Shown one piece after another: positions 1-13,408 of a DNA stretch of 64,000 nt (its first letter is position 1; every line of letters begins with the position of its first letter). The notes under the pieces were generated by a model. The model saw only the letters and a list, made by a program, of their open reading frames with translations, had not been told where the DNA came from and ran no database searches. The stretch is from Datnioides undecimradiatus. Lineage: Eukaryota; Chordata; Actinopteri; Lobotiformes; Datnioididae. Position numbers and translations under genes: made by a program. The stretch is taken from assembly GCA_008933995.1 (NCBI GenBank), contig WARS01000016.1:9131848-9195847 (forward strand), given 5' to 3'.

Positions 1-69
1 TGGTTACCAGTGAATGGGTTTTCACCCTAACAGTAAAAGATATTCATTAGTACATGGACCTACAATTCT

Positions 70-200
70 ACAATGTCATTTGGCAGACGCTTTTAATCAA
101 AACATCGTACATATGGAATAGGTAAAACATAAGCAAAGATCTAATAGGAAAGGCAATGTGGACAAATGCTGAGAAGTGTTTTGAGTCCAGTACGATCAAG
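70..200. repeat. Probable teleost interspersed repeat fragment
   Basis: The stretch around 76-95 reads gtcatttggcagacgctttt, a word I associate with a very common dispersed repeat of fish genomes. I cannot name the family or its exact ends. No coding potential is visible. Positions 1-520 otherwise hold no exon I can support; the missing last exon or exons of akap8l are expected further left. Confidence 0.35.
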
Positions 201-529
201 GTGCTGACAGGTAGTGCTGAGGTCAAATGCATTTTTTTAAAAGTGCATGTTACGAGAGTAGGTGTTTTCAAAAAAACAATAGGGTCTTAAGCAGTGTCTC
301 GAATGGAGTTAGGTAACTCATTCCACCACTAGGGGACGACAGAGGAGAAGAGTCTAGCTTTTTGGGCCCGTTGTGATGTTTGGACTAGATGACCTGGCTT
401 CATTTGTTCATGCATGATATGCTCTGTATTCAAGCTGAAATCTGTTACGATTGACATGGCATTTCAAAACGTGCATCAGCAAAAAACAATGTTATGAGCC
501 CATGCATGGGTTCATAACACGGTACATAC

Positions 530-3500
530 CTTGAGATAGCTCTCCAGCTTCTTGCCAATGAGTTTGTGGTTAAGAATGCTACGTGCAACTGACAGGCTGG
601 CCCTCTTAGACTGCTCCATCATACCCTTGAAAAAGAGAGCAGTCCAGAGTAGAGAGTGAGACGTTCAAGCAACAAATAACATTACAGTCAAGCCTTAGAT
701 AGAGGTTACTAAAGAATAATGATCAATTTAGAGGCAATCTGTTATACCTTCCGGTTGTAATTATGGTCAGGAGACTTGATGTGTTTCTGTATCAAGTGCG
801 GCTGCATGGGAATGAAAAGGTCACAGGCTGCGCAATGTGCGGCTTCCACCTTCCTCATGAAGTGCTCCATACCAAGATCTACACAGATGTGAGCAAAACT
901 TACAATAAGCAATTACTTAATTTCTCTTTTTCTTACACAGAACCGCTGCTACTGCTGCTGCTGCTTACCCCTGGTGAGGTCCTGTTCTTTGTACATCTGA
1001 CAGATGGCAGCACTGTGGTTTTCCAACTGGCCAACCCTCTGCTCTGTCTTCTTGAACTTGTTCTGTAAATACTCCTACAGAGGCAAAAGTTTTGATTAGG
1101 TTAAGCCTCATGTAACTGATTTTTCATCAGTGACTCTGGTGACCCCACTGCATGTACAATAGAATAGAATAGAATACCTTTATTGTCATTGTACATGGTA
1201 CAACAAAATTAAAAGTCATCTCCTCTGTGGTCTGGGGTATAAAAACAGATAACAACTATGACCCCTAAACTCTGCATGCACAAACTGTTCAAACCAGCAG
1301 TTATTCCTGAAAGAGCAGATCTGGATACGGCCATTGCGATTGTATTACATAATTAACTGTGCACTTATTTCAGTGCATTAACAATATGCTTGTCCCTTGA
1401 GAATCAATTGCAAATGCAAAGACAAGTTTTCAAAAGCATAACACACTTTGAGTTATCCTTATTTGAAATTCAAGTGGTGAGAAACACAAATCCCTTGATG
1501 CATCTAAAGCAGCGTGTGTGTCTAACTGATGTTTGGAACATCTTGGTCACCTGTAGGAAGTCTGTGGTGGGCTTGGACAGTTGGCTGGAGAGGAACTTAA
1601 AGTGGTCCTTGTGGAAACGACTCTCAAGATGAGTTTCCATTTCCTCCTTGTAGAAAGAACGGAATTTGCACACAGAGCATGCAAACATCACCCTGGGGGA
1701 GGGAATCATTAGTAAAATTAATGTCGGATTAAATCTAGTCTAAAATAATCCAAATCCCAAATGAAGAGGTAAATCTTGCCCCAGAGGTCAGGGGGTGTGT
1801 CCTCTCACCTCTCTAGAAAGCCCCTCCTCTTCCTCATTTTCGGGTGCTTGTCTTGACCTTGGGCTGGTGTCTGTTTGCCCTGTGGACTTTTCTTCTCCTC
1901 CTGTTTGGGTGAAGCTGAGCACAAGCACAACAGCAGAAGTAAGGAATCTAAAGAGGGTATATGAGAGGGTAGTAGTTTTATACAAGAAGTAGCACAGCTA
2001 ACCTTTATCTCCATCTGCAGAAGGTTTTGTCTCCTGTAACAGAAAGTATTAAATTACTTATCTTTACATGGAAAAGGGTGCCAATAACTTGTTACAGGTC
2101 ACTTTTATTGAACAGACGAGCATTGTTTGTATTTTTCTGTCCAATCCTAATAAACAGACTACTGTGTCCAGTTAAGACCTACAGCCCCCTCAATATAGCA
2201 GATATTAGGTAAACCCATTTTTTACATTACCATTGGCTACAGCCAAAGTTCAGCACCTCTGGTCTAAATAAAAGTAGTTGTGTCACTCTCAAATCTGTGC
2301 TAAAGAATGGCTGACAATGAAAATGATCTTTTACAGAGGAAGACCGTTTGTCAGTGCTTGTCTGTAAGTCTTTCCAGCAGTGAAAAAATACAATATTTCC
2401 TAATTTGCATTGAAAGGACATAGGAGAATTACAGTACAGATACAGAATTGCTCAATCAAATCAATTATTTGTGGGGGAGGTAGCACAAAAAAGGCAAATT
2501 TAAGACTTTATCGACCACTCTGCAGGATCAAGTTTAATCAACTCACCGCATCTGCAATCTTTGATTCACTGTCATCACCATTTTTCTCAGCTTGTTCTGT
2601 GGAAACAGAGCACAATGACACCAGGCTCACACAGACAGGGAAATGTTGCTTACATTTTCAACTTTGAGTCGGTTTGAGAATTTGTTTTTAAAAAGTACCG
2701 TGGGTATCTTCTGGCCCTGCACTCTCTGTCTTGTTCATCTTTGACTCTGGCTCGTCAGCTGCAGTAAGAGTCTGCTTTCTCTTCTTCTGGACATCACGCT
2801 GAGGTTTCACCTGCTTCAGTAAACAAAATCTATTTTCACTCACAAATATATTTTCTGAAAAAAAAAACAAACAAACAAAAAAAACACTCCATCTGGACAA
2901 TACAGCCAGAACACATCAATGAACTCTATACTTAAGAGATGTCAAAGCCACACACTGTACATAAAGATGGACGACATGACAGCTCCCCAAAAGTGAGGTC
3001 AAAACATCTTGATTGCCCCCTGGTGCAGGCTGCAGTATGATCGACAAACCTCAGCCCCCTTTGTTAGCAGATGGGACGTAGGCCAAATTAAAAAGTCAAT
3101 AATAATAATGATAACAATAATAATAATAATAACCGGTTAAATATTGTCCCTGTGATGGTTTCTGTCATTTAAAGTAGTTCTTTTCACACTGATAGATGCT
3201 CATTTGGTCATTTTTCTATTGAATAATTTGATGCTATGAAAAAATGGTGCGACATCCTGAATGACAGCAAATGTGTCCTTAACATAGACTGGGACAGGTG
3301 CGTGAGAAAGACCCTGATGCTTCAGATTGATCTCTGATTACAATTGCACATGCTCTGGCTACAAATGACATCACTATTTCAAGACAGCAGCTCCCGTATC
3401 TGTGAGATTATGGCTTCATTGTCGTTCAGTAACAACGGTAGGAAAGACGCGTCGTCCATCTTTATATACAGGGCATTCCCTTGTCAATAGTGTGAGCCTT

Positions 3501-6500
3501 ATGTTAAGACTAACCCAGGACTGGGGCAAAAGAAAAAAAAAAGAAATCAAAGTGAAATCCACAAAGTGAAACCATTCACCAGCCCCAAAGGCAAACAAAA
3601 ACAAAGAACTGGGCAGGGGGTTTTGTCACTTGCCTTTACTATATGAAAGGGGCAGTTCCACGAGGCAGTTCTGACCACATTAAATAGGGCTGGGCGGAGT
3701 AAGAGGGGCAAGTGTTGTGTCAAATGTGTCGGTAACTATTTGTGACATACTGCTTTAAATAGCACATAGCAGGCACTAGCACTTTGGGCTGACTCGCCAG
3801 TTGGTTGAGATGCAAAAGGGGGGAAGCAGAAAGGGCTTTACTTCTGCCCAGTGTCTGAGGAGGTCTTATTTGGCTGGAGGTACTTACTTTGTTGAGGGGT
3901 CTCTTGCGGCCTCGCTGGCGGCCAGCCCGTGGGCCCCCTCCAAAATGCCTCCCAGGAAAGTCGTGAGGCCCTTGAATGGAACCCTGATGGAAGCCCCCAC
4001 TCTCAGGGTACATGCGGTTGGACAGGAGGGATGGGAGCTTGCCTCTACCACCTCCTGGAGAGTGGCCGCGGTGGGACTGGCCACCACTACCACTTCCCCG
4101 CCCACCTCCGCCTAATGGAGTGGGGTCAGACCTGCGGCTTCCAAACCCTCCTCCAGCTCCTCGACCCCCGGCACTTCCACCCCTTCTGGGGGAACGTCGG
4201 CCTGCTCCAGCCCATCCTCCACCTCCAGAACCTCCTCCCTGGCCACTGCTGAAGGACTCCCTCATACTCGGTCGCATTTTAGCGACTCCATAGGAAGAGG
4301 AGGGGCTGTCAAAGCCTCCTCCTCCGCCAAGCCCAATTCCCCCTCCGAAGCCGGAGCCTCCTCGCTGACCCAACAGCATGTTGTCCCCACGGCCATCGCC
4401 ATAACCATAGCTACTGCCGCCAGATCTGTAGAGATCTCGGGAGGAGGTGAGAGGAGAGGTGCGCGAGTCGAATGACTCATACTGGTCATACCTGCAGGAG
4501 GGAGGGAGAGGGTTGATAGAGAAGAGCAGAGAGACCTGGGGAGGCAGGGAGGGCAGTCAGGCATGGATTTCTCCACCTGCTTTTCCTTCTCCTCCTTAGT
4601 CTCGCTTTCTCCATTGCTTTTCTTGTCACTCCCAGCTTTATTTCAGAAACCACATTAGATCAGCAATTGATGATCCAAAACAAGTTAACACTTTGCTTGT
4701 GGTCTTCTAATTCAGTGAGGAATTTTTTAGTAGGTTTAAAGAAACTCATCCAACCACATTGTCTGTTGGAGGTCTAACAATATTCTGCAGATTAGGGCAG
4801 TTTCTCAGGCTGTGAAACCTTGAACAGACATGAGCATGGTCCATCAGAACCAGTGATGTCTTCAGAGAGGTAAAAGAACTGAAATATCTTGGGAAGTGAC
4901 TGGACTATGGTAAATACTCAAGAAAGGGGATGAAACATAAATTGGCCTTTTTTCCATGAGTGATTTTGCAGATACAGCAGGCAGCCTTCAATCAACAGTT
5001 TGGCTTGAAAAGTTTTATCAAGCTAATACATGTATACTCATCTCATCGTGCGTAACCTAAAGCCAAAACACAGGGTTAGGTCACATGGAGGATGAGAGAA
5101 ACAAAGTGTGGGAACAAATAAAAACAAAGTCAAGACAAAGGCAATGTTCAAGAAGTGTAAAGATGGACTGACTTAAAGTGCAAGGATGTGACTCTGTTAC
5201 AAATGGAAGAGTTGGTCTACAGTTGCACCTCCAACGAGCGGCCATGCATTTTCAGGATGTCTAAGGTTTTGAGGGAGCACAACAAGATTTTCGCCCCACA
5301 AATCAGACAAACCACAACATAGCAAATGGGGAGCAGTCAAAGCTTCCACAGATGCTGAGGCATTCAAATGCAGCCCGTGAGCAACTCACACCCTTTGCAT
5401 TCCAAACAGGAATGGAGGCATACACATTTTCAACAAGGTTGAGTGTAAAGTGTAAGTAGATGCCACAGCAGGCCAAGACAGTCCAATTTACGCTTAGCAA
5501 CCTGACCAGTCTAGAACAATAGCTAGGTTTCCCACCACATCCGCATGTTTTTAATGTTTGCAAATATTTCAAATATTTAATAAAAGTCCGTTCTTTTACT
5601 GGGCCAAAACTAGGGTCTAAGTCCTGCTTGTCTTTTAAAATACCAATAGCATTACAAGGCCTAAGCATCTGTTTTTAAAACAGCAAAATGTAAACAAAGA
5701 CGTACTAAGGCGCCCTTTCAGACAAATCTGAAAACAGGGACAATTAACTGGTTGGACATTGACCAGGCCTTAGGAAACATTCAGAGACAATGTTCTCAAC
5801 CAACCACATGCCACAATTTAATTTTTTTAAACATGAAAAACACTGCAGCTAAATTAATACTCGTGGAGACATGAATTTGTGGTAGTAGCAGCAGACTGAT
5901 GAAGACAGCATGAAACAGAAAAGTTATTACCTGTCACCCCGTGACCCTTTCATACCGCCCTCCAACTGAGTGAGCATGTCCAGGCGTTGGTTGATCTTGG
6001 CAATAACAGCATCTGCATGTGTGCCAGTGGATGACAGCATGGACCCTCCGGATAGACCTCTCTTCATGTGGCCGCCGCTGCCGCCACCGCCACCACCTCC
6101 TCCATAGCCCCCAAGTCCAGATATCGAGTCCTTATAACCTCCCCCATACAGATCAAAGCCACCAGAACCTAATGCAGTACAGAATCATGGGTATAGTTTA
6201 ATATGACCACTTTCACTTTATTAACTAAACTCATAGAGTGGTGATCAAAACATTACTTGGAAATTTGAATAACTAATTCAGATAAATTGTTATTGTAATC
6301 ATGGAAAAAAATGAAAATGAAAAGCTGTTATAAGCCCAAAATACTGCCATATCTTATGTAATCACTATAAACTTGCTTTGATTAAATAAATCGTGTTGTC
6401 CCCGTGTTTGTTTGCTCACCTCTGCTGCCTGACCCCCCGCCTCCCCAACTGGAGTAACCTACAAAAGGAGAAGATACCTTGGGAAGTTAAAAAGGCAAAA

Positions 6501-7405
6501 GAAGCTGATACACCAACCTAACCCAGCGAAGGCTTTTGGTTGCCAACAAGACCGTATATCTGCACGAGAACATATAGTATGCACGAGTCAACCATCTCCA
6601 TGATAACCTGTAGGTATAACGCATCTGCATCCATAGACCTCAAAAGAAATGAGCGTTTTCCCAAAAGTACTAAACTTTTCAACAATGGCCAGCTGGGTTT
6701 TGTTTGTCACGACATACTTATCAAACAACGAATACACTGGCCTTCTGTTTTCCTGGCTTAATTTAGTGCAAACAGAAAATGTAGGACTGTTTGTAGAGAT
6801 GATACTAACCCAACAACACACTCTAAATTTCTGGGAGTATTTTTTTATTGAGGCGGCCATTTTATTCACCAGCCTTGAAAAGTCGGTTATTTCCACACGG
6901 AGACCATTTTAATAGAACTGAAACCTAAATTGAGCAAAACATTTACCCCCCCCCCCGAAACAGCTGAGACAATAGACCTTATATATGTTAGCGCAATACC
7001 CGACATCGGAATTGGCTAACCTGGCTAACTGTGTTTCTTTAATGTAAGCTAACAGGCCTTATGTGCAGTTAAATTAAATTTCGTTTTTCTATGATAAGTG
7101 TATTGCTTTAATTATTGGAATGACTGATAGGATAACTACTATCGCATCGCATTTAGCTAACACTTCTTTGTTTCATGCTAAAACCTGCTATGACCCGTTG
7201 CTGTTGCTGCCGAGAAGCTAAACGCTAGAGCTAATGTTAGCTAACGGCTAACGCACTTCGGCTATGTCTGACGCTAACAAAACACGTAGCAAACCGGAAA
7301 ACTAATTAATAACGGTACTTAACATTAGTCTCGGTAAAGGTGCCTGCACTACAGGTTATTTAACATCATATGATATTTACCAGAGCCGTAGCCTCTGCTG
7401 TCCAT
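530..7405 (-). CDS. akap8l: A-kinase anchor protein 8-like (AKAP8L), 3' end missing
   Basis: Nuclear AKAP95-family protein; family members associate with RNA, chromatin and the nuclear matrix. Twelve phase-consistent coding exons (minus strand, 5' to 3'): 7405-7381, 6458-6420, 6168-5931, 4491-3888, 2810-2699, 2596-2547, 2033-2003, 1914-1809, 1692-1551, 1074-969, 878-748, 625-530, giving about 560 residues. It starts MDSRGYGS. A Gly-rich N-terminus carries the family motif AVIAKINQRLDMLTQLEGG in exon 3. Exon 4 is a long Gly/Arg/Ser-rich exon ending in the basic stretch RGRKRPLNK. KKRKQ (exon 5) and KMRKRRG (exon 8) are further nuclear-localisation candidates. Two AKAP95-type zinc fingers follow: C407/C410/H423/H429 (exon 9) and C500/C503/H517/H523 (exon 11). 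The last visible exon ends LIGKKLESYLK before a GTATGT donor; the family normally continues with an acidic tail, so the gene runs off the window. AKAP8 is the alternative paralogue, but exon 3 and the C-terminal half fit AKAP8L better. Confidence 0.9.
1150..1240 (-). repeat. 3' end of an L2-type LINE, in akap8l intron 9
   Basis: Repeated gaata units (about 1160-1177) are followed by cctttattgtcattgtacat. Read on the minus strand this is a LINE 3' terminus: a tail containing acaatgacaataaagg, then ATTCT repeats. It lies between akap8l exons at 1551 and 1074. No reverse transcriptase sequence remains. Confidence 0.5.
2940..3105. repeat. Teleost dispersed repeat carrying a CTCF-like motif
   Basis: The string around 2955-3095 (cacactgtacataaagatgg, aaaagtgaggtcaaaac, gccccctggtgcaggctgca, agatgggacgtaggccaaat) matches from memory a repeat scattered through fish genomes. 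It sits in akap8l intron 4. Positions 3013-3027 resemble the core of a CTCF site read on the minus strand. A TAA-rich simple repeat follows at 3098-3131. Family name and ends are not known to me. Confidence 0.45.
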
Positions 7406-7560
7406 TGTACTTCAGTCAAGACAATCCGATCGGAACAAGCAGCGACCGCTCCAGCAGCAGTTACGCCTTGAGGGTAGAGTGTCGTTGCTGGTGCAGTGCT
7501 GCCAACTCCTCAGTAAGGAAAGTAGCTATTGGCTGTCGCTAAATGACGCCATCACACAAT
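7406..7560 (-). promoter_or_regulatory. Putative akap8l promoter and 5' UTR
   Basis: The sequence directly upstream of the akap8l start holds, in the gene's orientation, a CCAAT box (ATTGG on the plus strand at 7528-7532) about 125 nt before the ATG, close to a CRE-like half site (tgacg, about 7544). No TATA box was seen. This suits a housekeeping-type promoter. The transcription start is not determined. Confidence 0.35.
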
Positions 7561-7599
7561 TTGCATAATTGGTAATGTGCATGTAATTGTAACGCTGTA

Positions 7600-8850
7600 G
7601 GAGAGAGAAATAACGTCGTTGGAGGGACAAAAAGTGGTTAAAAAAACACCCTAAATATGTTCAGAACTACAAATGAATTTCTTCCGTCGATTCTTGTTTT
7701 TTTTTAATGCCACAATTCCAACCCTCCTCCTTTTTCCGGGTTTGGGACCGGCAAAAGTGACCCAATAGAATCCCTCTGGCACAGGAGCGTGTCTAGAATT
7801 TGAATCAAATGTGATCAATTTGAAATAAATCTTGCTAAAGCGTATTAAAATAGACTTATAGTAATAAAATAGAATTAAAAATTAAGTAATAAAAAAAGCT
7901 GTCAAATGGTGACAGCTGCTGGTCAACACTCAATATTGTTCCTGTCAGAACACATAATGACACGCTGTGATTGCTGTCTACTGGTTTTATGAGACAATTT
8001 TTGTGGCCCTCAATTCAAAACTATAACATGCTTTTAGCTGTTTAATGTAATAGCAACCACAAGCTGAAAAGCAAAGCTGAGTGTTCTGCAGCTTGCAAGT
8101 TCATCTAAGTCTGTTATCGAATATTCTCTTACCTGTACATGAAATATAACTAACATACAGAAACCTTTTGAAAGTAAGTTCGAATTGTGTTTATTTTTCC
8201 TTTGCACTATATTACAATAATAACTGAATTTATAAAAATAGTAATATAATTTACAAATGTATTCTTTAAAGTAAAGAGATGCTTGCTGGTAGTCACACTA
8301 ACTACTCTCTTGCGCAGGTTTTTCAGATCTTGTTGACAGCAGATATTTGATTCTATTTGACTTTATTTAACCTTATGATTAAACTTATTGCAGTGGCAAT
8401 GTACTTCAATTAATATAAAAACCTAAGAAAATAATCCACCAAAAATGTACACAATTACATAAGATTAAAACAGGGATCTGGGTTTTCCTGTGAATGTTAG
8501 TAATCCACATATATCTGTGTTAACATTTCCATTTTCTGGCTTCAATGATGTAGGACTTAGTAGGCTTTTAGATGTTTTACATCACGGAATTTGTGTTGCC
8601 TGTGACACATACTGTGTACAGTGCATGCGTGCATATACAATATATTGGCTTGAGTACTCAAGTTGTAATTTAGTTTTAATCTGTTTTCATGTTGTGGTAA
8701 AAGACATACAGTAAAAAATAAAATGCCTAAAAAAATGTAGGAATATGTGCAGAGCCTTGTAAATAATACATATGAAACTCAGACTCAAACTCAGAACTGT
8801 AATTATAAAAGACAAACAAAACAACGCAAACAAGAATGCACAGTACTAAG
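7600..8850. other. Intergenic, no gene seen
   Basis: AT-rich DNA between the akap8l promoter and the 3' end of the first immunoglobulin-type gene. Both strands were read; short open frames here lack splice signals or recognisable domains. Confidence 0.6.
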
Positions 8851-8853
8851 GCT

Positions 8854-8859
8854 TTTATT
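8854..8859 (-). terminator. Polyadenylation signal candidate for IgR-1
   Basis: The plus strand reads tttatt, so AATAAA lies on the minus strand about 350 nt after the IgR-1 stop codon (9211-9213). Assignment is by position only. Confidence 0.4.
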
Positions 8860-9210
8860 CCATTTGACATATAAAATGTTACACGAAAAAGATTTAATCA
8901 TGACATAAATACTGTGAAGCAAAGCTGAGCAGATTTCTTTTCTAATAGTGGCAGCAGCATGCAACACTTCACCACTGTTCCTAAAAAGTTGACAAGAACA
9001 TCTCTGTAGATCAATGCATCCAATTCCCAGTGGTTGCTTAGGCATAAAACATACAAGAAAGGTCATTGGTCAATGTTTGTGACCATCAGACTTGTATGTA
9101 CTGCATACTTTGAGTTTACTGGTGCCTTTGCAATGCACAAATTATGTCCTGCTAACTTCAGTCTAAATGACACTTTATCTGCACCCTGCAAAGCACACAT
9201 GTTTGAGATA

Positions 9211-12200
9211 TTACACAGTGTCTTCCTGTTGCTCTTCTGATTTGGTCTTTGGTCCTGTAATAGTGCGACTCTGAAGGGCAGAGAATACAGATGACTGAGG
9301 GAATACAAACACACCGATATATACACACGTCTAGTTCTGAGACTTTATGCTCACCTGTCCTGTTTGCACTTTGTCCTCTAGCTTAGCCAAGGAGGTTGGA
9401 GTTTTCCTCTTCCTGTATTTTATTGGTCATATTATGAAAGTTGCTAATGTTAAAAACAGCCTTATTAAGTCAACAAGAAGACTTTGAATATAAAACATGA
9501 GAGGACAAATACTTTTAAGACTTTTACCTTTTTGTCATGCAGAGGAAAAATACAGCAGTCAGGATAAGTGATAAAACCGCCAGCTTCAGTGCATTCACTA
9601 TTGCTAAAGCTTGCCCTAAAGCTGGATAGAGGAGATTGATGTGAGATTACCAGACAACTGCCAGTAAGTAACATATTTTAAAACAATAGAGAGTGAGACA
9701 CTGAGTTGTATCGTATAGGTTTTAGTAATGGATGGAGTTGTAATTATTGGAAGTGCATCAGTCCAACAAATATTCAGCGAAAAATTTTAATCCATGCTCA
9801 CCTACGACAGTAAGAGTCCTTTCACTGGCGCTAATGTTTGTCTGAGTCTTGACAGCACAGGAGTAGTTTCCTGCATGCTGACTGCTGACTGGGTCCAGAA
9901 CCAGGTGTTTGTTTTGTTTTTCTGGCTGGGTCAGAGGTCGACCATTCAGGTGCCAGATGTAGTTTGTGTTGTCGGTCAGAGGACAGCTGGTACTGCAGGT
10001 CAGTGTGACTCTCTGACCCTCCGTCACCACTGAAGAAGGCGTAAACTTCACTCTCAGACCTGAAACATGGTTAGGCAGAAAAATGAACTACAAATAGACA
10101 TTGATTATGTTTTTCTGCATCTATTGAATAAATAGTTTTAGGTTCTTATCTGAAAAATGTGGAAAAGTTAAAAATTTTAACCAGTTGTAACCAGGTTGTG
10201 CACACCATGTCTATCAAAAATGATGTCTTACAATAGGTAAAAGTATTACCTGTGACAACTAAAGTCACCTCAGGCAAATCAGACGGAATCTGTTCTCCAT
10301 TATGTTCCTGGAGCCTGAACGTGTATTTTGCTGAGTCATTCTGTCTTAGTTTAGTGATTCGCAGCGTGTGTTGGTAGTTTACGTGGTCATGGTACTCAAA
10401 ACGACCAGCATCCTCAATCAATATTTCAGCATTCTTCTCATCACGTCTCATTACTTTCTGCCATATTTTGCTGCAGGACTTGCTGTAGCTCGTTGGGTAT
10501 ATGTTTGAGATGTTCACTGAAGAACCCTCCAGTGCGCAGATTCTCCTGCTGGTATAATTCACACTCCAGCAGTTATTTTGTTGAAAACCTGAAATAAAAA
10601 TTAAAGACATTTAAGAATAGCTAAACAGCTACTTTGAAACAAATAAAACAAACTAATACATCGAGTTGCAGTTAAAAATATGTATGTAAAAACAATATAA
10701 ATATTCACAGCCACAGGTGTGCTCAGGTGCTAGATCATCAAGGGCTCTACACAAGGCCAAATTAGCGCCCTTACATGAATAAATCAATGTATTATATATA
10801 AATGGGTGTGAAGAGGGTTGTCCTGTTGGAGCTTGTTAATAGCACTAGCAGGGCCTTTCTTGCACTACTCTCTGATGGTTCATGGATAATTTGCCTCGAT
10901 AAGTGAAGAGAGAATTTTAATCGTGCAGCTGGGAGGACACAAAAGCATAAGTAATCATTTCCACCTCAAGTCCTGACACAACAGACTCCAGCTTTGCTTT
11001 TTTAATTAAAGAAAACATGTACAGCCCAGTGAGTTATTATGATGATTGAAATGCACAACCTAATCAAAGATAACACTAATATTTTGACTGTAGAGCTTGG
11101 GGAAGGAACCCAATACCATGGGTAGCCCTGAGAACTGCACTTATCTGGAGTAATGATCAGAATTGCTGTCTTATCTCTTTTAAGCATGCAATAGTGGTTA
11201 GCAGGGTTTTTCATGTCTCAGAATGGGGGTTTAGGTGATAGCTAGCACAACCAATCTGCACAGAGTAATGACTCCTAGCGTTAGCCTCTCATCTCAAAGG
11301 ATGGGACACTACTAGTGATAGCTGTATTTTACGCCATCATGAATTTTGAGTTTGAGTTTTGACCTTTTGAGATTACTATATCTGATCAGTGTTGTGACTG
11401 TAGAGCTTGGGGAAGGAACCCAATACTTTGGGTAACCCTGAGAACTACACTGAATCGCTGTCATTTCTCTTTTAAGCATGAAATAGTGGTTAGCCGGGTT
11501 TTTCATGTCTCAGAATCAGAATATCTGGTCAGTGTTGCGACTGAGTTAACATGTGAGGTCAGCAGCTATAAGCTTGTTTCCACAGATCACAGAAAATATA
11601 TTACTGTAAATTTCAGCACACAGGTTAATAAGCATATTGAGTAAAAGGAATTGTTTCTTTAGCTTTCTTCTTTTGCTGTCAACACATGAATGCTAATTAC
11701 CTTTACACCTTAGCACGAAGATTTCTTATTTGGATTTAGGTGAAACAGTACAGGAGAAGAATTTCAACAGAATTCACACAAACAAGTGGAGAGTCACAAT
11801 TGTACTTTTACTGGGAAATGCTAAATTCACTTAAAATTGGAGTCTCTCAAGGCCCCCTCATGCATGTAGACTAATGTTCCTCATGCACTTTTCCATAACT
11901 TACATAAACACAAAAGGCTGGTTTCTACTCACAGTCCTCGCCAGAGTGCAGCTCTTCATGGCCATTCACAGCACAGGAGTATATTTCAGAGGAAATAAAG
12001 AAAACTGTAACATGTTGACTCTCACACTGACTGTACAACTGTCTGTTCCAGTACCACCTAAAACCAGTATGAGGGTCGGCTACAGGACAGCTGGTGACGC
12101 AGGTCAGTGTGACATACTTCCTCACAGTAGCTGTTTCAATACGTAGTTCTGTTGAGAGATGATAGATACAGTTTTCATCCATCACTGTCATATCTCTGGG

Positions 12201-13408
12201 GTAAACCAGAGTTGCATTAGTACATAAATGTTTGGGGAAACTGAACCTCGGGGATATGTGATGGTGCAGGGCTCATCTGCTGATTTCTGCATGTAAGAAC
12301 ACATTCTGCCCTTAGCATAGGTCACGGTAAAGCAAGTCGAAGTGATAGCATCTGGACAAAAACAAGTAGCATTCAGTATTTTCATTATTGACCTTGGTAA
12401 CAGGTGGCCATGTGACTGTCCAGACTAATGTGTCCAGAAATGTTCTAGAAAGTCTGACATATTAATCCAGATGTTTTATTATGTCACTCACCCACTGACA
12501 CTTCAGGGGATCTGAGATCCTCGTAGCCTTTAACAGCACAGGAGTATCTGACTGCTGCCTCACTGCTGACCAGCTCCTGGTACCACGGAGACCAGTCCTC
12601 ATAGAGAAACTCACTGTTCTTGTACCAAATGTAGGCTGCAGGCTGTTCAGTCAGAGGACAGCTGGTGGTACACATCAGAGTGACTGTCTGTCCCTCTGAG
12701 GTGGGAATCACCTTCACCTGCAGGTCTGGGATCATGGTGATTAGAATAAGCATTGATGCAATGGTATCTGTCTTGAGTAATGAACAACTAGCTGCCACTG
12801 TACCTGCAACATGGAGCTCAGTTCTGTTGTGCCAGCAGAGTTCTTGTTGATCAATATCTGTGCAGCAGTAAACATTTGCATCGCCCTCTCTCAGATCATT
12901 GATTGTCAGAGTGAAGTTGTTCTTCTCAGATGTGTTGTATGGTTCATATGTAAAGCGCTTGTTTGTGTCCATAGTGAACCACCTCATGTTTGAGGTGGGG
13001 TGTACAGATGCACAGGGCAGATCCACAGAAGAACCTTTCAAAGCACAGATGCTGTGTGTTTGGCCCTGAAACCCTTTAACAGACAATGATATTAGCATAT
13101 ATTAAATTATACTTGCATTGATTGTATCAAAAAGCTGAACAGATTTATATGTTTTCTGTATTCGGTGATCTGGTAGTGTACAATGATATACAATGTATTA
13201 AATGTGAAACAACTATGAAATGGATTTGTGTGATAATCTTGAGTTATGCAGTGCTTTTTTAAACATTATATTAAAATCATACATAGTAATGTGTGATAGT
13301 AATTTTGTAATAGTCTAGCATTGTAGCAAAAAACGATAAACAATAAGTCATACCTGAGATGTACAGGATGAAACCCATGAACACACATTCCGCTTCTGTC
13401 AACGGCAT
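9211..13408 (-). CDS. IgR-1: multi-Ig-domain type I membrane receptor, CD22-like
   Basis: Predicted cell-surface receptor of the immunoglobulin superfamily, about 527 aa without D3. Phase-1 exons, 5' to 3': signal 13408-13354 (starts MPLTEAE), D1 13073-12804, D2 12725-12492, D3 half-domain 12351-12247 (inclusion doubtful), D4 12148-11933, D5 10588-10250, D6 10059-9802, membrane 9621-9528, tail 9412-9355 and 9270-9211. D1 is V-like (SICALKGSSVDLPC, then DANVYCC) with an extra Cys pair near its end. D2, D4 and D6 are C2-like (VTLMCTTSCPL, VTLTCVTSCPV, VTLTCSTSCPL, each with a later Y-S-C-A). D5 lacks both canonical Cys. The membrane helix reads LAVLSLILTAVFFLC. The tail (KRKTPTSLAKLEDK... ending QQEDTV) has no tyrosine, hence no ITIM or ITAM. 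Exon frames, splice phases and domain order are seen; the CD22-like label is a family resemblance, and no ligand is known. Fc-receptor-like or other teleost Ig families remain possible. Confidence 0.8.
11086..11541. repeat. Imperfect tandem duplication in IgR-1 intron
   Basis: Two diverged copies lie at about 11086-11226 and 11396-11516. Both begin gactgtagagcttggggaag, continue with gaacccaatac, and end near gggtttttcatgtctcagaa. The second lacks about 20 nt in its middle. A further echo (cagtgttg.gactg) occurs at 11387-11400 and 11528-11541. They sit between the D4 and D5 exons and look non-coding. Confidence 0.7.
12247..12351 (-). pseudogene. D3 half-domain exon relic of IgR-1
   Basis: After a CAG acceptor the minus strand reads DAITSTCFTVTYAKGRMC...DEPCTITYPR, the first half of a V-type Ig domain, then loses recognisable domain sequence and reaches TGA at 12188. 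A G|GT junction at 12247/12246 would make a 105-nt exon with phase-1 ends, but the donor (GTTCAG) is weak. Equivalent stretches lie in IgR-2 (17740-17841) and IgR-3 (23381-23485). It is either a decayed domain or a short retained exon. Confidence 0.5.

Noticed and set aside
3801..4293. Plus-strand open frames opposite akap8l exon 4
   Set aside because: Mirror of the Gly-rich minus-strand coding exon, which has the conserved family frame and splice sites.
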